NCBI RefSeq assembly: GCF_028640845.1
Contig: NC_080540.1
Location: 167,146,752 to 167,210,751, forward strand
DNA length: 64,000 bases
Direction: 5' to 3'
Source: Ahaetulla prasina
Taxonomy: Eukaryota; Chordata; Lepidosauria; Squamata; Colubridae
The notes under the pieces were generated by a model, which had not been told where the DNA came from, did not search any database, and saw only the letters and a program-made list of their open reading frames with translations. Every line of letters begins with the position of its first letter. Positions within the stretch are counted from its first letter, which is position 1. A program made the position numbers and the translations under genes. Below, piece after piece: positions 58,493 through 64,000 of the stretch.

Positions 58493-61043
58493 CTAGAGGA
58501 GAGAAAGAGAAAAAGAGAGAGTAAGAAGATGGCGGGGGGAAGGACAAAGCCAGCTTCTCTGATACTTCATCTTTACACTATCCCCAGCATCATCACTATC
58601 TCAGAGACTGTTGTCCCCTTCCTTCTCACCACAGTATGACAACAACTAGCGTGGCTTTAAAAAGGTTTGGCACCTTTCTGTACTCATGGGGGTGGGACAT
58701 TATTTCTTTCAGGCTTCCCCATAATACCTGTTTTTTAAAAAGGCAGCTTCTAGCTGGTGACGCTCTGACATCAAGAGGTCTGACAAAAATGGGGCTGCTT
58801 TCATGAACAGCAGAGAAGTGCTGTGCTTATGAGCATTCAGAAGCATTTATTCCAGTGGTGAAATCCAATTTTTTTTACTACCGGTTCTGAGGGTATGGCT
58901 TGGTGGGTGTGGCTTGGTGGATGTGGCAGGGGAAGGGTACTGCAAAATCCCCATTCCCTCCCCACTCCTGACGGAAGGATATTGCAAAATCCCCATTCCC
59001 ACCCTACTCTGGGGCCAGCCAGAGGTGGTATTTGCCGGTTCTCCAAACTACTCAAAATTTCCGCTACCGGTTCTCCAGAACCCGTCAGAACCTGCTGGAT
59101 TTCACCCCTGACTTATTCCAAATGGTTTCTGAAATTTGTGCATCCTTTTTATTTATTTACCACTTAAGTTGAGCTGCCCCTCCCACCAAAGAGCGGCATA
59201 CAACACTCAGTGAAAAGGAAAACCAATCAATTATTGCTTAACAGTAATAATGCCTGGAGAGATGGCATGGGTCATTTCAATGAAGGGGAGACCCTCACAA
59301 TCCAAAACTCAGGCTTTGGTCAAAGTTAATGGGTGTTCCACACTACATCTGGTTGCCTCCCTTGGAAAAGAGGGCTATCTATTTTCCAACACGCACAAAA
59401 TCACTGTGTAAAAAAAAATTCACATAAATGGCACTTGATCTCTGTCTTCAAGGGTCACCGTTTTAATCCATGAAGACCTTGGGATAGGAAGGGAACTGTT
59501 GTGCTCATGTCACAAAATGTGCAGTTGTATTTGGATATTAGTATCAGTTATATAGGTAGTTCTCGACTTATGACTATAATTGAGCCCCAAATTTCCGTTT
59601 GCTAAGTGAGACATTTGTCAAGTTTGCTCCATTTCACGACTTTTCTTGCCACAGTTGTTAACTAAATCACTGCAGTTGTTAAGTAACTAACCAGGTTGTT
59701 AAGTGAACAAGCCTGGCTTCCCTATTGACTTCGCTTGTCACAAAAGGGGATCACATGACCCCGGGACAATGCACCTGTCATAAATATGAATCAGTTGCTA
59801 AGTGTCTGGATTTTGATCACGTGACCATGGGAATGCCACAACGGTCGTATGAAAAAAAACGGTCAAAGAAGTCATTTCTGTTTCTGTGCCGTTGTAACTT
59901 TGAGTGCTCACTAAATGAACTGTTGTATGTCGAGGGCTACCTGTTTAAATTATCATCAACATGTGTAACTATAGATTGGGTAATGCAGCTTTTCCAGGCG
60001 CAAGATTCTCATGTAATAATGATGGTGCACAACAACTTTGTGCAGTCTGGGGTCCCACTTCCTCTTTCCAAACCTTATCAGGATCCAGAGCAAAGTCGGC
60101 ATCTAGCAGCTCCCCTACATCATCTGCGTCGGGGTCCCCCTCATACATCTTGTAGGTGGGATTGCCAATCTCCACATTCATGGCTCCGTTGGTCATGCGC
60201 TGGTGCTGAAAACCTTTGGCCCTGAATGAGAGACACAGCAGGGATGAATGGGGGTCAAACCCATGGATGGGCATTGATGCAAACATCCGGCAATGCAGCA
60301 TTACTGAGTAAGACCTGAACTGCAAATGTTAGGGAGGTGGGGCAGAATTATGCACTACCTCGGCGATTGTGCTTGTTGTGTTTGTTGAGGAACGGGTGTA
60401 AAAGGATAGGATCCTTAATGTCTTCTGCATGTATTGATTTTGCGCTGTAAGTATCCTCCCTGAGGAAAAATGTTGTGTGTTCACTGGAAATTGCTGCGTA
60501 AGGACATGGAAATATCTCTACCTACCCAGTTTTATAAACACAGGCAACTGGAATCCAAGGTGTTATTTGTAAAATGTAGTTTGGCCCTCAGAATAACTTT
60601 TATGCATATAATATGGGAGGATGTAACATCGGTTAATGCAGAAGAGTTTAGTTGTAAGGTAATCTGGATATAGGGGATACGATGGCTCAGCGGTTAAAGA
60701 CGCTGAGCTTGTCAGATGGAAAGCTGACAGCCCAGGTTCGAGACCCAAGCACCATGCAAGGGGGTGAGTGCCCGTTCCTCGCTCCAGCTCCTGCCCACCT
60801 AGCAGTTTGAAAGCATGCAAATGTGAGTAGATTAATAACTTAGGTGGAAAGTAATAGTGCTCCATGCACCTTTGGCATATAAACATGTTGGCCACATGAC
60901 CACAGAACATGTCTTCAGACAACACTGGCTCCCTCAGCCAAGAAACGGAGATGAGCACTGTGCCCTAGAGTCAGACATAACTGGACAGGGAAACCTTTAC
61001 CCGTGTGTGTGTGTGTGTCTTGTGTATAAAACTATATATCAAC

Positions 61044-61074
<31 letters not shown>

Positions 61075-61151
61075 ATCTATCTATCTATCTATCTATCATC
61101 TATCTATCTATCTATCTATCTACATATATCTCTCTCTACTGGTATCTACAT

Positions 61152-61238
<87 letters not shown>

Positions 61239-61267
61239 CATATCTCTCTCTCTACTGGTATCTACAT

Positions 61268-61346
<79 letters not shown>

Positions 61347-64000
61347 AAATTATATAAAAATATAAATATTTCAGTGGCTTCCTCTTAAGGTATCCCAGTC
61401 TTAAGGTATCCAAGTACTTGTTTGAAGCCAAAGATCCATGCATTTGGCAGAAGATTAAGATTTAAGTATGCAAAAAATACACCTTCTCCATCCATTTCCT
61501 CCGGGGACAATCTAGATACTAATATTATGAATCTACCATATACCGTAGTACAAGATACTTCAATCCAGTTTGGCACCTGAAAAGGAATTATTGACCCAAG
61601 GCGAAAGGTGTCATAGGTGAGAACAGAAGTGCAACAGACTGGATCGCAGACATAATCAAGGCTGACCCTTTGCCGAGAAGGGCTTGCATCTGTCTAAAAG
61701 CTGGCTCATATAAATAAATAAGCAATCCAGTATTTAAGGATAGAAACCCAGTCTGTATTACGGTAGTTATAGAGGACTTCTTAGACCATCTGCATTCATT
61801 GTTTTGGAAGGCCCAAGCTTACCCTTTAATCCGCTTTTTGTACCAAACCACAGCACCAGCAGCTAGCATTAGGAGCAGCAGCAGCAGAATTGGAATGACG
61901 ATCGACACAGTTCCTAGAAAAAAATAGGGAGATGTTGGTTGTCTTTGAAACATAGAAAACATTCACCTCTGTTCTGGACACATGCGCCACGTTACCTTCT
62001 CTTTATATATGTCTCTTGATATTGCTTTTTTCCCCCTGCCAAATGATGACAGCAATAGATAACCATCTGAGAGAGTATATTCCTCTCCATTTCCAAATGG
62101 GAGACCCCCAGTTCTTCCTTCATATGCAAAGGGCCTTCTAAGCATGAATTTGAGCCACGCACCTTCAATATGACTTACTCTACCGTGTTATTAGGCGGCA
62201 AAGATTGGGGAAGAGGAGAAACAAGTCAACCACCTTGGAGTACATAGACAGAATTCCTTCTCCCTTATAATGAAGAGATGGGGTTTCAATCTGGCAATGG
62301 CTGGGGTGGCAGTATTGCTTTGCCTGCCCACCAGACTCTTTGCTGCAGTAACAATGGAGTCTATACCTTTTAATTTTCACAACCTTCCGTACTGAACTTC
62401 TTCTGCCCTCTACAGAACTCGTAACAGCTCCAGAATGAGAATAGTGAAAATTTTGAGGGAATCCTTTGTGCTCTCTGAGCTTGCTTGTTTTTCCTTGCAG
62501 ACGGTTCATTACCCTAACTAGATAACATCATCAGTACTAGCACTGATGATGTTACCTATTAGGGTAATGAAACGCCTGCAAGAAAACAAGCAAGCTCAGA
62601 GAGCACAAAGGATTCCCTCATTTCAACCTTGAGTTACAAATATTATCCTCCATTAGTGAAAATATTATCTGTTCTGCGTTGGCTATGGTTATCTTCCTAA
62701 TCAATTCAATGGCAACTTTTGCAGGGGAACCATTCTTTGCTAATGCCCCCAAAACTGGTTGACAATACTCCTATCATCTCGCCAGAGCTGGATAGATAAT
62801 CTTAGTGGATTGTTCCACATGTAAATATAGTGGGAGGCAGGCTCTCAGACACTGGAACACCATGAGTCACATTGTCTGCTTGATTTGGAACTTTATCAAA
62901 AAAAAAATTCTACAAACAGATGACCTCCAATCTCCCAATATTCCTTTCCAACACACACAGACACACATCAGTCCCTACGACAGTCATCTGTCCACTCTAC
63001 TTACGGTTGCTTTGTTGCCCACTGTTCAGAGATTCCTCACAACGCTCCCCAGTCATTTTCAAGATACACCTGTAGAGCGAGAAGCAAAAGACTTAAGTAG
63101 GGTGGATGCGGGATAAACCCAATAGGACAGCTCCTTTGAGCAGGGAAGATGCTGGCAAGACCAATATTGTGATGAAACTAACTTAGAGAATAATAAATCA
63201 GGGCTGGATGACATGAATTATGTAGTTTACGTAAATTATGTAGAGCCATGGGGGCACAGTGGCTAGAATGCAGCATTGCAGGCTGACTCTGCTCACTGTC
63301 AGGAGTTTGATCTTGACCAGCTCAAGGCTGACTCAGTGTTCCAAAAACCAAAGTCGGTAAAAGTTGGTAAAATGAGGACCCAGATTATTGGGGGCAATAG
63401 GCTGACTCTGTAAACCACTTAGAGAGGGCTGTAAAGCACTACGAAGCGGTATATAAGTCTAAGTGCTGTTGCTATTAACAACTATTGTAGGTGATCTAAG
63501 GCAATAGGGCAATAGACAATATTCTAAATGGTTTCTTTATTTCTAATTGTTCCCTGTGACTCACTACGGATTTCCTACTCACGAGACCATCTGCTATTTA
63601 TATTGATATATTGACCATCATTTGTGCTGTAAATGTTGTACCTTGATGAACGTATCTTTTCTTTTATGTACACTGAGAGCATATGCACCAAGACAAATTC
63701 CTTGTGTGTCCAATCACACTTGGCCAATAAAGAATTCTATTCTATTCTATTCTATTCTATTCTATTCTATTCTATTCTATTCTATTCTATTCTATTCTAT
63801 TCTATTCTATTCTATTCTAAGAATATCCTTAGAATAGAAACAGAGAAGAACTGGGAAACAGGATGACATGGGAAATCAGTCCCCGTTATCATTCTGGAAA
63901 GTGGTGGGTAATCATCTCTTCTTTTATCTCGAGCACATGGGCACGTCCCTTCCTTCGTTCCAAGTTTCCTCCCTACTCACTGGCATTCTGGCATGGAAGT
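58352..64000 (-). CDS. LRP1: LRP1, 3' end of gene (last five coding exons, partial)
   Basis: LDL receptor-related protein 1 is a very large endocytic and signalling receptor of the plasma membrane; this window holds only its C-terminal end. Coding pieces, in transcript order, are 64000-63981 (continues beyond the window), 63069-63005, 61913-61823, 60221-60074 and 58492-58352, joined through GT/AG introns with compatible phases (2, 1, 2, 0). Together they encode the end of the last EGF-like module, a juxtamembrane linker, one transmembrane helix and a roughly 100-residue cytoplasmic tail. The tail has both adaptor-binding NPxY motifs (NPTY, NPVY), a dileucine after the first, and ends in NPLA before TAA. 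It aligns almost residue for residue with the mammalian LRP1 tail as I know it, which LRP1B and LRP2 do not. All reading frames are intact, so the gene looks functional. The four introns (911, 1091, 1601 and 1581 bp) each carry repeats. Confidence 0.97.
58853..59110. mobile_element. hAT-like MITE (CAGTGGTGAAATCC type) in last LRP1 intron
   Basis: The element begins CAGTGGTGAAATCC and ends GGATTTCACCCCTG, which are inverted repeats. It is flanked by an 8-bp target duplication with one mismatch (atttattc at 58845-58852, acttattc at 59111-59118). Eight-bp duplications and CAG...CTG ends are typical of hAT transposons; there is no coding capacity. The same family recurs at 29362, 33793 and 41102. 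Confidence 0.85.
59553..59943. mobile_element. TA-flanked, pogo/Tigger-like MITE in last LRP1 intron
   Basis: About 390 bp with inverted ends related to CAGGTAGTCCTCGACTTA (left copy starts TAGGTAGTTCTCGACTTA, right end reads GTCGAGGGCTACCTG). A TA precedes the left end; the right flank has decayed. The internal text matches the copies at 14758, 27752, 28745 and 33715. TA targets and CAG-starting ends suggest Tc1/mariner-superfamily (pogo) mobilisation; the family assignment is inference. Confidence 0.8.
60074..60221 (-). CDS. LRP1: LRP1 exon: membrane-proximal cytoplasmic tail with NPTY motif
   Basis: This 148-bp exon (acceptor cattcag, donor gtttgg) completes a Gly codon and then encodes 49 residues beginning [19 protein letters not shown]. 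The first NPxY motif (NPTYKMYEG) follows, then an acidic stretch and a dileucine ([13 protein letters not shown]). In LRP1 the NPxY motifs bind PTB-domain adaptors and the nearby LL and YxxL signals drive endocytosis. The acidic spacer reads [10 protein letters not shown] where human has GGEPDDVGG, so the snake protein has one extra residue and more Asp. The open frame runs on upstream into intron sequence, but the acceptor and homology both stop at 60221. Confidence 0.97.
60676..61003 (+). mobile_element. ACASINE2-like tRNA-derived SINE in LRP1 intron
   Basis: The head (60680-60740) is tRNA-like: box A-like GATGGCTCAGCGGTTAAAGA and box B-like GGTTCGAGACC. The body has the phrases I associate with the squamate ACASINE2 family: CCCACCTAGCAGTTTGAAAGC, a CACATGACC segment, and a 3' end with AGAGTCAGACATAACTGGAC. 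It ends in a short (TG)n and then the GATA-type array. It reads antisense to LRP1. Confidence 0.8.
61044..61346. repeat. (CTAT/GATA)n microsatellite cluster in LRP1 intron
   Basis: About 300 bp of CTAT repeats, broken by two copies of a short interruption (CTCTCTCTACTGGTATCTACA near 61130 and 61245), so part of the array duplicated as a larger unit. On the minus (LRP1 sense) strand it is GATA. It lies between the tail and transmembrane exons. Long Ser-Ile-Tyr-Leu reading frames across it are repeat artefacts. Confidence 0.97.
61823..61913 (-). CDS. LRP1: LRP1 exon: transmembrane segment
   Basis: This 91-bp exon lies between an acceptor (ttttttctag) and a donor (gtaagc). It encodes an uninterrupted hydrophobic stretch, starting [14 protein letters not shown] and continuing MLAAGAVVW, followed by the basic stop-transfer motif YKKRIK. 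In human LRP1 the same place has a poly-Leu helix ending VVFWYKRRVQG. It therefore anchors the 85-kDa light chain in the membrane, with the basic residues at the cytoplasmic face. Phases 1 (entry) and 2 (exit) fit the neighbouring exons. Confidence 0.96.
62454..62620. repeat. 167-bp near-perfect palindrome (foldback MITE) in LRP1 intron
   Basis: The left arm (TGAGGGAATCC... at 62454) and right arm (...GGATTCCCTCA to 62620) are inverted copies of each other over about 80 bp each, with a few mismatches and a 6-base centre near 62537. The transcript of either strand would form a long hairpin. One arm of the same family is present alone near 5166-5262, so this is a dispersed element and not a one-off palindrome. 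Confidence 0.9.
63005..63069 (-). CDS. LRP1: LRP1 exon: end of last EGF-like repeat and juxtamembrane linker
   Basis: This 65-bp exon is bounded by an acceptor (pyrimidine tract then tctacag) and a donor (gtaagt). After one base closing a split codon it reads [20 protein letters not shown] and ends in Asn and a split Arg codon. The MTGxRCEE core matches the final EGF-like module of LRP1, including the last Cys of the domain. The Ser/Gln-rich part after it lies just outside the membrane and corresponds to the FSQQQPGH stretch of the human protein; this linker is poorly conserved here. Confidence 0.93.
63242..63477 (+). mobile_element. tRNA-derived SINE ("family B") in LRP1 intron
   Basis: The head GGGGCACAGTGGCTAGAATG resembles tRNA box A and a degenerate box B follows (GGAGTTTGATCTTGACC). 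The body has the CTCAAGGCTGACTCAG and ATTGGGGGCAATAGGCTGACTC phrases, and the tail reads AAGCGGTATATAAGTCTAAG. Copies of the same family lie at 30317, 37493 (minus), 39510 and 42620 (minus). Confidence 0.85.
63618..63822 (+). mobile_element. LINE 3' end with (ATTCT)n tail in LRP1 intron
   Basis: A conserved non-LTR retrotransposon 3' end (TGTACCTTGATGAACGTATC ... CACTTGGCCAATAAAGA) runs straight into about 85 bp of (ATTCT)n at 63735-63820. The same 3' end with the same or related pentamer is at 52494-52645 (plus) and 24300-24440 (minus), so the pentamer tract seems to come from the LINE tail. Confidence 0.85.
63981..64000 (-). CDS. LRP1: LRP1 exon fragment: end of an EGF-like exon, cut by window edge
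   Basis: Read on the minus strand from the window end, 20 bases encode TSMPEC plus two bases of the next codon, followed by the donor gtgagt. Mammalian LRP1 has MMPECQC at this place in its last EGF-like repeat. The phase-2 break is completed by the first base (G) of the next exon, making Gln. Very short, so the call rests on position, phase and the PECQC match. Confidence 0.85.

Noticed and set aside
60222..60325. Upstream extension of the LRP1 tail reading frame to a Met at 60325
   Set aside because: The clear acceptor at 60222 and the match to known LRP1 both end there; the extension is intron that happens to be open.
60857..61388. Open frames of repeating Ser-Ile-Tyr-Leu (also 42801-43190)
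   Set aside because: Translations of (CTAT)n arrays, not proteins.

Overview
The window is nuclear DNA from a squamate reptile, most likely a snake. The evidence is the repeat content: CR1 and L2-like LINEs, a Bov-B LINE end, Sauria-type and ACASINE2-type SINEs, an L1 fragment, many short hAT-like and TA-flanked MITEs, pentanucleotide (AATAG/ATTCT)n tracts that start at LINE 3' ends, and long (GATA/CTAT)n arrays. Most of the 64 kb is repeats and intron or intergenic sequence; I support coding sequence from only two genes.

Both genes are on the minus strand. LRP1 (LDL receptor-related protein 1) ends here: the last five coding exons lie between 64000 and 58352 and encode the end of the last EGF-like module, the juxtamembrane segment, the transmembrane helix, and the cytoplasmic tail with both NPxY motifs and the stop codon. 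About 36.8 kb further downstream, inside a CpG island (about 20390-22090), is an 18-codon first coding exon that matches neurexophilin-4 (NXPH4) at 21593-21540, followed by a splice donor. NXPH4 directly follows LRP1 in the same orientation in human, so synteny supports the call. The rest of NXPH4 (the large second exon) is not in the window, so 1-21539 is read as NXPH4 intron 1.

Layout: 1-21539 NXPH4 intron 1 with scattered MITEs, CR1/L2 fragments and a three-level nest at 10445-11400. 20390-22090 CpG island with NXPH4 exon 1. 21594 to about 57100 NXPH4 5' flank and intergenic DNA, swollen by repeats: CR1>SINE>solo LTR (22571-23528), a four-element nest (33715-35203), a 1.06-kb CR1 (35793-36850), a solo LTR inside CR1 (43926-44444), a recent 1.33-kb tandem duplication (46538-49201) and a 2.5-kb L2-like LINE (49898-52445). 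About 57135-58351 possible LRP1 3' UTR; 58352-64000 LRP1 exons and introns.

No rRNA, tRNA gene, CRISPR or bacterial feature is present, and I saw no new protein system. The most interesting structures are the datable repeat nests with clear target-site duplications, the near-perfect duplication (real or an assembly artefact), and hairpin and GATA arrays inside LRP1 introns.
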